Positions 16,995 through 25,768 of a DNA stretch of 64,000 nucleotides are shown here, piece by piece. The notes under the pieces were generated by a model, which made no database searches, was not told the DNA's origin, and worked only from the letters and a program-made list of their open reading frames with translations. The stretch lies in NCBI RefSeq assembly GCF_040546765.1, contig NZ_JBEPOK010000001.1:1860001-1924000 (forward strand), read 5' to 3'. Each line of letters opens with the position of its first letter. The first letter of the stretch is position 1. This stretch comes from Arthrobacter sp. OAP107. Lineage in GTDB: Bacteria; Actinomycetota; Actinomycetes; Actinomycetales; Micrococcaceae. Both the position numbers and the translations under genes were made by a program.

Positions 16995-19286
16995 CTACGC
17001 CGGCAGGTTGCCGCCCGTGGTGATGAGGTCCGTGACGTCGACGAACACCCACCCCTCGGACTTCATCCGCTCCGCACTGTCAACGCGAACGCGGCCCATG
17101 AACGCGCAGTAGCCGGCCTCACCGAGGATGACCTTGTCGCCCTGCACGCCCAGCACCACGAGGGTGTGGCCCGCGGACCCCGTACCCGGCCCGGAACCGA
17201 CCGAGTACGCCGTCGGCGTACTCGAGACCTGCTTGCCCGTCATGGACGCGATCGCGTGGGCTGTCTGGATGCCGTCGCCCGGCGGGTACTGCTGGAACGA
17301 GGTGTACTTGTTCATGAAGTAGACCGAGAACGACACGCAGTTCATGGCGTGGTTGTCGCCGCAGGAGCCCGGTCCGCCAGCGCCGTACTTGTCGTCCAGG
17401 AACTTGTCGCCCTCCTGGTTGTACAGGTCGATCAGCTGCCGGGCCTGCTCCTCGTTCATGCCGCCGTCGACGAGGCTGCCCGGGCGCACCTTGGTGTCGC
17501 TGTCGCAGTTGCCGAAGACGGAGCGGATCCCGCTGCCGACCGTGTCGACAATGCCGCCCACGATGTCCTGAACCCCGCCCACGACCGAGGTGTCGACGGT
17601 CCAGCCGCTCATCTTGCCGAACCACATCTCGGCGTCGGCCTTACGCTGCTGCAGCTGTGAAGCGTTGTCGGCCGAGCGCTCCCACTTGTCGTGGAAGTGC
17701 AGTGCAGCAGCAGAGGGAGAGCCCTGCGAGGTCTTGATCATGTCCTTGAACACGGCCACGTCCCCCGGGCTGTCGCCCTCCGCCATGAATGCCAGCTGGG
17801 CCTTGATGGTGTACCAGTCCAGGTTCTTGGACTTGGCATAATCCAGGAGCATCGTGGTGCGCCCGTTCGACCACTGGCCCAGACCGATGCCGCCGTGCGA
17901 CTGGCCGGGGATGTGGGTGAAGTTCCCGTCCCAGGCGGTCTGCTTGCGCGGGCCGATCTGGTAGGGCTCGTTGTAGATGCCCTCCACGCTGGTGGGGTCC
18001 ACGCCCGACTCCTGCGACCAGTTGCCCAGGATGCCCGCGATGTTCTCCTCGGGCATACCCCAGGTCTTCAGCACGGAGTAGACCGCCCGGGCGTTCGCCT
18101 CGGTGTTCGCCGGGACGTCAGCGCCGGGGCCGTTGCGGCTGACATTGACGATGCAGTTGGTCAGGGTCGAGCCGCGGCCGCCATCGAGGCCGGCCTGGTC
18201 GAGCACACCCGTGAGGACCGTGCTGAGCACAGCCACCGCGGCAACGGTCGCAGCCACCCCGGATGCGGCCGTGGCCACCGGGGCGACGGTGGCCGTCACG
18301 GTGACCCCGAACACGGCTCCTGCCGCCTTGCCGACCAGCCCGCCCAGTGCGATGAACGGTGCGGCGATCGTGTGCCCGACCGCCTTGGCGATCCCAAGGA
18401 TGAAACCCCAGATCATGCTGGCCGCGTTGGCGGCCATCGCGAGCATCGCGAAGAACATGGTCTTGAGCCACTTCAGGAAGGCCATGACCATGAGAAGCCC
18501 CGCAGCCGGGGGAGCAGCCGCCGCGGTGCCGCCGACGGCGACACCCCTGGCGGTCTTGGACAGCAGCTGGCCGTCCTTCTCCTTCTGCGAGGTCCGCTCG
18601 TAGCCGGTGCCCCCGGCACCGAGCCGCTTGTCGGCAGGCTCGGCGTCCGGACCTCCGCCGGTGACCTTGGACGCACCGTCGACAACATCCTTGCCGGTCT
18701 CCAGGCCCACATTCTTGGCAGCGCCGACCGCTGCCCCGGGCAGCGCGCCGACACCACCGGCGGCGGCTCCGGCCTGCGCCCCGGCGACAGCTCCCGAGGC
18801 AGCCGCTCCCGCGTACCGGCCGGCACCGCGGCGGACCGCGCTGCTGCCGTCACCCTCGACCGCCTTGCGGGCAGCTCCCCCGGCCGCCCCGGCGGCGACA
18901 CCGTCGAGGCTCTTGGCAGCCTTGGCGGCCTTGCTGGTCTTGCTGGCTGTGTCGGCCGCACCTGTGGCCTTGCCAGCGGCAGCCGCTGCGTCCGGGGCCG
19001 GTGCGGCTCCCAGGTGCTTCGACCCGCGGCCCGCAGGCGTCGGGTCCACGGGCTGCGGCGCGGGGGAGGCCCCCGGGGTTTTCGGCAGACCCTTGGCTGC
19101 ATCCCCGGACGGGGAAGGAGCGGAGGCCGCTCCGGTACGGGGCCCGGCGCGGCGTACGCCGGACCCCTCACGACGAGGGGGCTGCGACTCCTCCTTCGCA
19201 CCCCCGTCGGCGGACCTGCGGTCCCCGCGGGGCGATGCAGCGCGCCGGGCCGGGTCATCCCGCCGCGTCGGCTGGTCGATGGCCAT
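16995..19286 (-). CDS. Membrane protein with phage-lysozyme and CHAP-like cell-wall hydrolase domains
   Basis: A 763-residue protein expected to open the peptidoglycan for the conjugation channel (VirB1-like job). Residues 1-~240 are low-complexity (Pro, Ala, Gly, Ser, Lys). Residues ~258-360 contain several hydrophobic segments. Residues ~395-545 resemble a phage-tail lysozyme domain, with NWSQESGVDP holding the likely catalytic Glu and GIGLGQWSNGR downstream. Residues ~610-763 look like a CHAP amidase/endopeptidase domain, with a Cys near 650 (CVSFSVYF) and a His near 706 (GHTLVVLG). The polytopic middle could itself form part of the channel (VirB6-like). The ATG at 19286 follows AAAGGACA; a terminator follows the gene. 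Confidence 0.8.
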   Translation of the reverse strand: MAIDQPTRRDDPARRAASPRGDRRSADGGAKEESQPPRREGSGVRRAGPRTGAASAPSPSGDAAKGLPKTPGASPAPQPVDPTPAGRGSKHLGAAPAPDAAAAAGKATGAADTASKTSKAAKAAKSLDGVAAGAAGGAARKAVEGDGSSAVRRGAGRYAGAAASGAVAGAQAGAAAGGVGALPGAAVGAAKNVGLETGKDVVDGASKVTGGGPDAEPADKRLGAGGTGYERTSQKEKDGQLLSKTARGVAVGGTAAAAPPAAGLLMVMAFLKWLKTMFFAMLAMAANAASMIWGFILGIAKAVGHTIAAPFIALGGLVGKAAGAVFGVTVTATVAPVATAASGVAATVAAVAVLSTVLTGVLDQAGLDGGRGSTLTNCIVNVSRNGPGADVPANTEANARAVYSVLKTWGMPEENIAGILGNWSQESGVDPTSVEGIYNEPYQIGPRKQTAWDGNFTHIPGQSHGGIGLGQWSNGRTTMLLDYAKSKNLDWYTIKAQLAFMAEGDSPGDVAVFKDMIKTSQGSPSAAALHFHDKWERSADNASQLQQRKADAEMWFGKMSGWTVDTSVVGGVQDIVGGIVDTVGSGIRSVFGNCDSDTKVRPGSLVDGGMNEEQARQLIDLYNQEGDKFLDDKYGAGGPGSCGDNHAMNCVSFSVYFMNKYTSFQQYPPGDGIQTAHAIASMTGKQVSSTPTAYSVGSGPGTGSAGHTLVVLGVQGDKVILGEAGYCAFMGRVRVDSAERMKSEGWVFVDVTDLITTGGNLPA

Positions 19287-19344
19287 AAGCTTGTCCTTTC
19301 CGGCTCGATGCCTGGGTGGTGACTGCCCGCTCCGTGGAGCGCGC

Positions 19345-20646
19345 TCAGTGATAGACGGTCAGGAAGTCCCCGGCCGAGTTCGCAGTGCTGTTGGACTGCA
19401 CATCGCGCAGCTTCACGTCCAGGCCGAGCAGCTCGAGCAGAAGCCCGGACTGGTACTCCGACTTGGCCTTGCCGTAGTCCTGGTAGGCCTGAGAGAGGTT
19501 GTTCATCACGTTCGTGAGCGGGCGCATCGTCACATCGGAGGACCGGTAGTCCTTCTTCAGGTCGGTGCCGTCGGAGAGGACCCACTTCATGTCCGAGACC
19601 TGCTGGCTCGTGCTGTCGCTGCCCTCGGCGCGCTTGTCGGCGAGGAACTGCACATAGCCCTTACCGGCGGGCACGAGCGTGTCGAGGTAGCCGGCATAGA
19701 CGTTGCCCGCGCGCCAGTCGAAGTCGAATCCGCCGGGCACGACATGGCCCGTCTTCAGCTCCAGCGTCGCTTTCCCGTCCTTGGCCTCGGCCGCCGAGAC
19801 ACCAGCCACCTGATCACCTGCGATGGAGGTCGGAACGGCCGGCGGACGGAGGAAGAGCCCATCGACCTTGGTGGTCGCCAGGTCGGAGGTGTACGACTCG
19901 ACCTGCTTCAGGCTCGTGCGCATCGCGAGCAGCTTCTGGTCGAGCTTGTCCCGCGTCTGCTGCTCCTGGGTCTTCAGCACGACGTCGTAATAGGCCCGGG
20001 CCGGGTCGAAGCTGGCCGCGTCCAGGGCCGGGATGTCGGTGGTGCCCGACGCACCCGGGTTGATGATCACGCGCCACTGGTCGTACTTCTTGAAGCTCGA
20101 GTCGCCCACGACCTGGTCATCCCTGCTCTGCTGCCGCTCGTGGTAGGTCAGCTCGGCGTTCGCGCGGACGGTCAGGTTGAGCACCTGCCGGTCGAAGGGC
20201 CGGTCCGCGTCCAGGAGGACCCCGACGTAACCGGTCGAGCCGAAAACGTGGAAGGTGCCCCTGATTCCGCTGGTACTGACCTTCTCGGTCTGCAGCTTGT
20301 CGTTGGTGCCCAGCAGGAAGGCCTGGTAGTCCGCCGCGTTGTACGAGATCGCCGCGCTGGCGGGGAAGTGCATCATGACCAGTGCCCTGTTGCCGGTGTG
20401 ATTGGTGTAGACCCCGTCGACCGTGCCCTTGAGCTGGGTCTTCGAGGAGGTGAACTCGGTGTTGTAGAGCGCGGTGTGCGACACCGCGTCGCTGCCCGCC
20501 TTGAAGGCGGCGGCACCCGAGCCGGCCACCACGACCAGCCCCATCACAGCGAAGATGCCGAAGAACACCCCGAAGCGCTCGATTGCGTGGTGCGAGTCGA
20601 GCTTGAACCGCTTGCCGAAGGCCAGCGCCTTGTCCTTGATCCCCAT
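19345..20646 (-). CDS. Bitopic membrane protein of the transfer cluster, 433 residues
   Basis: Starts at ATG 20646. One strong membrane segment near the N-terminus (~25-50, FGVFFGIFAVMGLVVVAGSG) follows a basic cytoplasmic tail. The remaining ~380 residues would lie outside the membrane; they alternate beta-rich and helical stretches, with a Q/K-rich helix around 225-255. I recognise no family. It lies between the pilin-like gene and the hydrolase gene, so it could be a structural part of the secretion machine. A hairpin at 20725-20770 separates it from the pilin-like gene. Confidence 0.65.
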   Translation of the reverse strand: MGIKDKALAFGKRFKLDSHHAIERFGVFFGIFAVMGLVVVAGSGAAAFKAGSDAVSHTALYNTEFTSSKTQLKGTVDGVYTNHTGNRALVMMHFPASAAISYNAADYQAFLLGTNDKLQTEKVSTSGIRGTFHVFGSTGYVGVLLDADRPFDRQVLNLTVRANAELTYHERQQSRDDQVVGDSSFKKYDQWRVIINPGASGTTDIPALDAASFDPARAYYDVVLKTQEQQTRDKLDQKLLAMRTSLKQVESYTSDLATTKVDGLFLRPPAVPTSIAGDQVAGVSAAEAKDGKATLELKTGHVVPGGFDFDWRAGNVYAGYLDTLVPAGKGYVQFLADKRAEGSDSTSQQVSDMKWVLSDGTDLKKDYRSSDVTMRPLTNVMNNLSQAYQDYGKAKSEYQSGLLLELLGLDVKLRDVQSNSTANSAGDFLTVYH

Positions 20647-20724
20647 GTCCGTTCCCGTTCGTCCTGTTCCTTGCTCTGCCTGTCCTGCTCGTCGTCAGCG
20701 CCCGTCGTCCGACCCCGTAAACGA

Positions 20725-20770
20725 CGCACCGGGCCGGTTGAGGCCTGGTGACCTCAACCGACCCGGTGCG
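20725..20770 (-). terminator. Long hairpin after the pilin-like gene
   Basis: CGCACCGGGCCGGTTGAGG pairs with CCTCAACCGACCCGGTGCG (one mismatch) around an 8-base loop. There is no clear T-run. It could act as terminator or attenuator, leaving high expression of the first gene and lower expression of those behind it. Confidence 0.6.
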
Positions 20771-20819
20771 GTCCGTCGACGCTTTGTGTGCCCGGCCGTT
20801 GATTCCTGCCGCGCCGGGC

Positions 20820-21203
20820 TTAGCCCAGGACGCCGCTGGTCAGTACGTGGCTGACCGTCTGCACGAGGACAGAGCCGCCGCCGAGGTCCTCGAGGGTCTT
20901 CTGGCCGCCGGAGCCGATGGTGTTGATCAGCGACCACCCACCGGTGCCGAGCGCGCCGCCGACCAGGATGAGCAGGGCGATGGTGCCCCAGCCCTGCTGC
21001 TGGCCCGCGGACTGCGGGGTGGCCATCAGCTTCTTGATCAGGAGCACGCCGCCCCAGACCAGTCCGACCGCACCCAGGAGCATGAGCAGCAGCCCGCCCC
21101 AGAGCTGGATCTGGGACTTCGCGTTCTCCAGGAAGCTCGTCAGGTCCCAGGCCGCGGTGGGCAGGGCGACCCGCTCGAGTGCCGCCTCGTAAATCTTCGT
21201 CAT
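20820..21203 (-). CDS. Small two-TM protein, pilin-like (VirB2-type) candidate
   Basis: A 127-residue protein starting at ATG 21203, which follows GAGAGGAAAG. Two hydrophobic segments (~37-60, LWGGLLLMLLGAVGLVWGGVLL, and ~75-100) are separated by a short polar loop, with a hydrophilic N-terminus and a Gly/Val/Ser-rich C-terminus. Size, two segments and position as first gene of the membrane-protein cluster fit a VirB2/TrbC-like conjugative pilin or small channel protein. There is no obvious cleavable signal peptide. The hairpin downstream would favour higher expression of this gene than of its followers, as is common for pilins. Confidence 0.6.
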   Translation of the reverse strand: MTKIYEAALERVALPTAAWDLTSFLENAKSQIQLWGGLLLMLLGAVGLVWGGVLLIKKLMATPQSAGQQQGWGTIALLILVGGALGTGGWSLINTIGSGGQKTLEDLGGGSVLVQTVSHVLTSGVLG

Positions 21204-21645
21204 GGTTCTTTCCTCTCGCCTATCGAATGGTCGCTTGCATGACATGTGTCACGAGGCGACTGGCACAACCGATTCGCCTAGACAGAGCACAGCGCCCTAT
21301 CAATGGTCTCTCCCGATGCGACGTGACTCCCCGTTGAGCGGGACGACATGCCTGCAATCATGCGGCCAACCCCTCTTTAGGGACTCGTATACGTGCACAT
21401 CTTCAGTGACCAATCTACATCATTCGAGTCATCAGTCATAGTCGTATTAGTGACGAGTCGGATACGAGTCCAGAATGTGCTCGAAGACCAGCGCAAACGA
21501 GGTGTCGGCGGGAGGACTGACGTTCTGCTCAAAAACGTGTAGATTTCACATGACGGGGCGCGCGGTGTGCGGCTCCGGCACGGCCCGGCATACGCTTCTT
21601 GCTGAGCCCCTCGCGCCCATGTACCCGACCAGGAGCCCAAACCAG
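21204..21645. promoter_or_regulatory. Divergent control region between transfer cluster and XRE regulator
   Basis: About 440 bases without a gene. It holds TGACATGTGTCA (21,240-21,251), a symmetric site with 5-base arms, and a cluster of AGTC-containing repeats between 21,425 and 21,470, including three copies of CGAGTC (21,425, 21,454 and 21,465). TGACGAGTCG at 21,451-21,460 is identical to a 10-mer at 15,175-15,184. The region is more AT-rich than its surroundings and must contain promoters for both the leftward transfer genes and the rightward regulator. It is also a plausible oriT or iteron region, which the sequence does not decide. Confidence 0.5.
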
Positions 21646-22137
21646 ATGAACGCCTTGCCCGGAGACCTCTTCGCCCGCCGACTGCGACAGGAGAGGGAAC
21701 GCCTGGGCATCAGCCAGGCTGAGCTGGCCCGCAGGATTGCCGAGATCCTTGGAACGAACGTCGACCCTTCGGCGGTGACCCGGATAGAGCAGCAAATCCG
21801 CGCCGTCCGCCTGGACGAGGCGGTCGCCGCCTCCAAGGCCCTGGACGTCCCCCTGGCGATCCTGGTCGCCGAGGATCCGGAGGCAGAGAGCGAGGCCCAG
21901 CTGCAGCAGTACCTCGCCGACCTGGCAGCGGCCCAGCGCGAGTGGGAGAAGAACAGGCTGGAGGTGCTGCGGCTCTCCAAGGCCATTCAAGTGCTCGGCG
22001 GCGGCGCTCAACTCAAAGGTGTCGTCGACTTCCGCCTCATGGAAAGCATCGACGCCCGCGTCCCGGTCGAGGAGGACGACCAGCACGGGCACCGGGTTGC
22101 CCCCGGCATCGAGGGGTCTACAACCCCAGACGCATGA
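21646..22137 (+). CDS. XRE-family regulator of the element
   Basis: A 163-residue protein. I start at ATG 21646 (MNALPGDLFA); the upstream extension is not coding-like. Residues ~8-65 are a Cro/C1-type helix-turn-helix (RLRQERERLGISQAELARRI ... PSAVTRIEQ). Residues ~85-115 are a helical region suited to dimerisation, followed by a polar tail. Such proteins commonly repress transfer and excision of integrative elements. It reads away from the transfer genes and converges on the integrase gene, with the two 3' ends overlapping by 20 bases. It is the best candidate to bind the repeats in the region just upstream. Confidence 0.8.
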   Translation: MNALPGDLFARRLRQERERLGISQAELARRIAEILGTNVDPSAVTRIEQQIRAVRLDEAVAASKALDVPLAILVAEDPEAESEAQLQQYLADLAAAQREWEKNRLEVLRLSKAIQVLGGGAQLKGVVDFRLMESIDARVPVEEDDQHGHRVAPGIEGSTTPDA

Positions 22138-23290
22138 CGCTGTTGCGTGCCGCAGGATTGAACTCGCGGTCGTAAACGTCTACCGTCGCTGCCCGGCTCC
22201 ACCGGCCGGCGCGCATGATCTCCTCCGTGCTCGCACCGTTGCGCCGCGCCTGGGTGACGTGCCCGGCCCGCAGCGAGTGGAAGCCGTAGGCAGCAGGGTT
22301 CATCCCCGCCTCGACCATGCGCGAGAGCAGCATCGTGTGCAGCGCGTCGCCGCTCACCGCCCGTGCATGGATCCGGGCGTCCTTCCTGTTGCGGTACGTT
22401 GCCCGGAGCAGGGGCGCGCCCGAGGCCAGGTCGGCGCTGCTGATGAGCGCCGTCGAGCCGGCGGCTCCGCAGACGTGCTCCTCGAGACCGTACGAGAACA
22501 GCTGCTGCATGATCCCGCGACGCCGTGTGCGCGCGTCGTCCTGCCGGGCGAGCCCGAGCAGCACGACCCAACGGTGCACCGCACACGGGGGACAGGATGC
22601 CGGCGAGCTCCCGAACGGCAGCACGACCACGTCCGGCAGCGCGTTCTCCGGGTCGGCCTTCGAGGCCCCCACATGAACGTGGACACCATCGACCGGGTGC
22701 AGCTCGAGCCGGTTCAGCGTCAGGGCCGCCGCCTCGCTCCTGCGCAGGGCCCCTGCGAACCCGAGCCACACCGCCAGGGCGTCCCTGGTGGCTGACACGC
22801 CTGCCGGATATGTGTCGTGCTCCATCACCGCGATGATCCGGACCACGTCGTCCAGAAGCAGAGGGCGCTTGCGCCGGGGCCTGGTGGCCCGCAGCTTGGC
22901 CAGCCCGCGCACGAGATCCACCACGCCGCGGTGGGCCGTGGGATCCAGAAGCCCGCCGCGGAGGTGCCTCTCGCCGATACCGGCCAGGCGCTGGCGGATC
23001 GTCGCGACGGAGAACCGGGGGAGCCCGTCGTCATCGAGCTGCGTGGACATCCAGGCGACGTACCAGCGCACGGTCTCCGGATGCGCAGGCAGCGCCTCCA
23101 GCCCGTGGCCGGTACAGAAGTCATCAAAGGCACGCCACGCCGTGGCATAGGCGCGCCGGGTGGCAGCAGACAGCGTGTGTCCTTCCAAAGACCGCGAAAT
23201 TTCTTCGAGCTCGCGCAGCTCGTCGTCCACCTCCGGTTCAGGTGGGACGGTGGGAGCGCTGAGCGCTGCGAGCCTCACCTGTGCTGCCAT
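22118..23290 (-). CDS. Tyrosine recombinase (integrase) of the element
   Basis: A 390-residue phage-type integrase that should catalyse insertion into and excision from comM. The N-terminal core-binding domain is at ~30-140 and the catalytic domain at ~145-385. Visible active-site residues are R183 (GALRRSE), probable K211, H338 and R341 (HSLRAGH), W364 in the position often held by the second His (AGRWSRAATV), and Y373 (DVYDRE). An insertion with CPPC (~233-236) lies in the catalytic domain. It is now ~23 kb from the right junction because the defence cargo lies between, whereas integrase genes normally sit next to an attachment site. Confidence 0.9.
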   Translation of the reverse strand: MAAQVRLAALSAPTVPPEPEVDDELRELEEISRSLEGHTLSAATRRAYATAWRAFDDFCTGHGLEALPAHPETVRWYVAWMSTQLDDDGLPRFSVATIRQRLAGIGERHLRGGLLDPTAHRGVVDLVRGLAKLRATRPRRKRPLLLDDVVRIIAVMEHDTYPAGVSATRDALAVWLGFAGALRRSEAAALTLNRLELHPVDGVHVHVGASKADPENALPDVVVLPFGSSPASCPPCAVHRWVVLLGLARQDDARTRRRGIMQQLFSYGLEEHVCGAAGSTALISSADLASGAPLLRATYRNRKDARIHARAVSGDALHTMLLSRMVEAGMNPAAYGFHSLRAGHVTQARRNGASTEEIMRAGRWSRAATVDVYDREFNPAARNSVMRLGL

Positions 23291-23551
23291 GACTCCAGTC
23301 TCGACTCACTGGCCGGAGAATCCAAGTCGCAATGGTCTGTCAGTGGCGATTCCCCATACCCGCGATCGACGGGGCGGCTTCGAACCGGGTCTCTGGTAAG
23401 TGCGCTTATCGGGGCATGGAGAAGGACTGCCTTCGCGTGACGCGGTGATTGTTGAATCACTCACAACCAGCGCATAGTCATGCACTCGGCTGCAGGGACA
23501 CGAAGAACGAAAAGCCAGAGCTGTCCAGCGCCCGGTGGGACAATCAAGAGA

Positions 23552-24388
23552 ATGACGACTGCCCTGCCCGATCTCTGGCTCGACTGGTGCTCGGTCGCGG
23601 GCAAGCCCACCGAGTTGGTCGACGACGCCACCCTTGCTCTCTTCTCCAGGCAGGTCGGAGCATCGCGCGCTGTGCTGGCCTCGTTACGGCGAATGATCAG
23701 TCAGGAGCCAACCGTCGCCCCGGCTTGGCCGCGCCGCCACAAAGACAACCCCGAATCGCTCCGTCGGCTGGTAAAGCGCGCCACCGTACTGATCCAAGAT
23801 CCTGCGACCCAATGGGTCTTCCGTCTGCGCCTGCGGCGAATGCTCTTCGCCGCGGTGATGATCGCGCCGCCCGGGCACGGGGGACTGGGCCTGGACCGAG
23901 CAGGTGCGCTGGGGCTCAGGCCGAATGAGATGCAACGGCTGCGCTCACGTATCGGCGTCACACCCGATGCGCAGTCCTGCTCCGCGTGCGCCGTATGGTC
24001 GTGGCTCGACGTGATCGGTACCAACACCGGATGGTCGCACAGGGCCGTCCGAGCACTGGGTCACCGCTTTGACCAGAAGGACGACGAACACCGTCATCTG
24101 CTTCCCGACACGAGTGCCGACTGGCTCCTCTGCGTCGGGATGCTGCCGGCGATCGATCGGTGGGGCTACATCGACCCTTATTCCTCAATGCACCCCTCGT
24201 CACTCTCGGCGGTCATCCGCGCCATGGACGCCCTGCTCGAGGGCCCCGTGCCTGTCCCAGCCCCAGTGTTGGATCCCGAACCTCGTCCCGCCGTGCGCGC
24301 GATCTCGCCGCAGGAAGAAGAGCAGATCCTCGCCAGGGCCGACGAGCTAACCGCCCGTGTCGCCAAGATCCTCCGCGAGTACGGCTGA
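23552..24388 (+). CDS. Recombinase-associated protein of unknown function
   Basis: A 278-residue protein starting at ATG 23552; no clear ribosome binding site except AAGAG. It is helical and Arg-rich in the first 130 residues (DNA-binding-like composition), with a Cys pair at ~149-152 (CSAC) and a C-terminal half containing AIDRWGYIDPYSSMHP. The last ~35 residues are a helix with EEEQILARADEL. I do not know the family. Its divergent position next to the integrase and a second, decayed copy of its 3' end at 45,643-45,896 near the element boundary indicate that it belongs to the integration module, perhaps as a directionality or accessory factor. That role is inferred. Confidence 0.65.
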   Translation: MTTALPDLWLDWCSVAGKPTELVDDATLALFSRQVGASRAVLASLRRMISQEPTVAPAWPRRHKDNPESLRRLVKRATVLIQDPATQWVFRLRLRRMLFAAVMIAPPGHGGLGLDRAGALGLRPNEMQRLRSRIGVTPDAQSCSACAVWSWLDVIGTNTGWSHRAVRALGHRFDQKDDEHRHLLPDTSADWLLCVGMLPAIDRWGYIDPYSSMHPSSLSAVIRAMDALLEGPVPVPAPVLDPEPRPAVRAISPQEEEQILARADELTARVAKILREYG

Positions 24389-24574
24389 CGCTGGAAGCAA
24401 CAACTGCCCGAGCCCGCCGAGCTGCGTAGAACTCGTGGACCGATTCAGGAAGCGAATCAGGCTCCGAAAGGCCTCCACGCACCTAGATTCGCCCCATGCC
24501 GGTCGAGGGCCTTCTTGTGCGCTGACATACTGTCTCTATCATGGTGACATTACTCCATTTACTGGATAACCATC

Positions 24575-25768
24575 GTGTCAAAGCTCGACGTTGCTAAGGA
24601 AGATCGGAGTTGGGGGATGGCCACTGGAACCGAGGCTGGACTGCTGGAGAGTCCGAAGCCGCAGTCGGTCTACAAGCACGGGATTCTTGAGCAGTACGTC
24701 ATTAGGTTCGCAACGATGACGGCCAGCAAGCTGACGCCGAAGAGGGCGGTGCTGTTCGACGGCTTTGCTGGCAGGGGACGCTTTGACACCGGCGAGGCAG
24801 GATCCGCCGAGCGAATGATGCTCGCAGCGCAGAAGGCTAAGAACTCCACAAGGATCGACCTCTTCCTGGTCGAGAGGAACCGCGAGGACTTTGTGTCTCT
24901 CGACAAGGTGGCCGATGAGTACCGTAACCGTGGCATCCATGTTGACAGCCGGAACGGGGATTGCGGGCAGCACCTCGACGAGGTCAGGCAGCTCGCCGTA
25001 GGCGCGAGCCTGTTCGTTTTCCTTGACCCCTGCGGCGCGGGGCTGCCCATGGATTCGATCAGGAACGTCCTCCTCAAACGAGGTTCATGGCCTCGGACGG
25101 AAGTTCTGCTGAACTTCAACGCTGACCTCATTCGCCGTGCTGGCGGACAGCTGAAGAAGGGGCAACTCGACCTTGGAGGCGTCGCCAAAGCGGACTCAGT
25201 GTGCGGGGGCGAGTGGTGGCGTGACGTGGCATTGCAAGCACACGAGGCTTCTGGCGGAACCTCCTGGGAGGCGGCCGCGGACGCCGTCGCACACGAGTAC
25301 GCCCGACGACTTGCGGCGGGCACGAAATATGGCAGCGTCGTCGCGCCGGTGCGACGGCAGATTCGCCACCAGCCCGTGTACTACTTGATTTTCCTCACCC
25401 AGGCTCCGCACGGCTTCTGGGTGTTCGGGGCTGCCGCGGCAAAGGCACGGGAAGAATGGATCGACTGCCTCGGACCGGACCCTGACGAACGTGAGGGCAT
25501 GCTCTGGGACACTGTCGCAGATCAGTTCGAACGTGAACACGACTCGGCGATCAGACACATCACTGACAACCTGCGTTCATTGGTGTCGGACGGCCAGCCG
25601 AAGGCTGTAGTCGAACACGTCCAGGAGGTCTATGGCGATCTTTACGGCGAGGCCAAGGAGACGGCCTTCTCGGCCGCACTTCGCGCGCTCGTGAAGTCAG
25701 GCGAGATTGAGTTCGCCACCAAAGGAGCCAAGCCCCACCAACACGTCATTCGCAAGGCCACCGGCTAG
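24575..25768 (+). CDS. tcmP: TcmP-like three-Cys-motif partner protein
   Basis: A 397-residue protein resembling the TcmP family, which is named for its genetic pairing with the three-Cys DUF5131 protein encoded next door. The N-terminal half looks like a Rossmann/methyltransferase-type fold: VLFDGFAGRGRFD (~60-72) resembles a SAM motif I and FVFLDPCGAG (~149-158) a DP-type motif. The C-terminal half is helical with no clear motif. The GTG at 24575 is one possible start; an ATG at 24617 preceded by GGAGTTGGGGG is at least as good. Its stop overlaps the stop of the convergent partner by 4 bases. Family function is not firmly established, and a nucleic-acid modification or defence role is inferred from context. 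Confidence 0.75.
   Translation: MSKLDVAKEDRSWGMATGTEAGLLESPKPQSVYKHGILEQYVIRFATMTASKLTPKRAVLFDGFAGRGRFDTGEAGSAERMMLAAQKAKNSTRIDLFLVERNREDFVSLDKVADEYRNRGIHVDSRNGDCGQHLDEVRQLAVGASLFVFLDPCGAGLPMDSIRNVLLKRGSWPRTEVLLNFNADLIRRAGGQLKKGQLDLGGVAKADSVCGGEWWRDVALQAHEASGGTSWEAAADAVAHEYARRLAAGTKYGSVVAPVRRQIRHQPVYYLIFLTQAPHGFWVFGAAAAKAREEWIDCLGPDPDEREGMLWDTVADQFEREHDSAIRHITDNLRSLVSDGQPKAVVEHVQEVYGDLYGEAKETAFSAALRALVKSGEIEFATKGAKPHQHVIRKATG

Noticed and set aside
17691..20751. Long plus-strand frames over 17,691-19,322 and 18,607-20,751
   Set aside because: Antisense to the lysozyme/CHAP and bitopic membrane genes; they span a terminator and have shadow composition.
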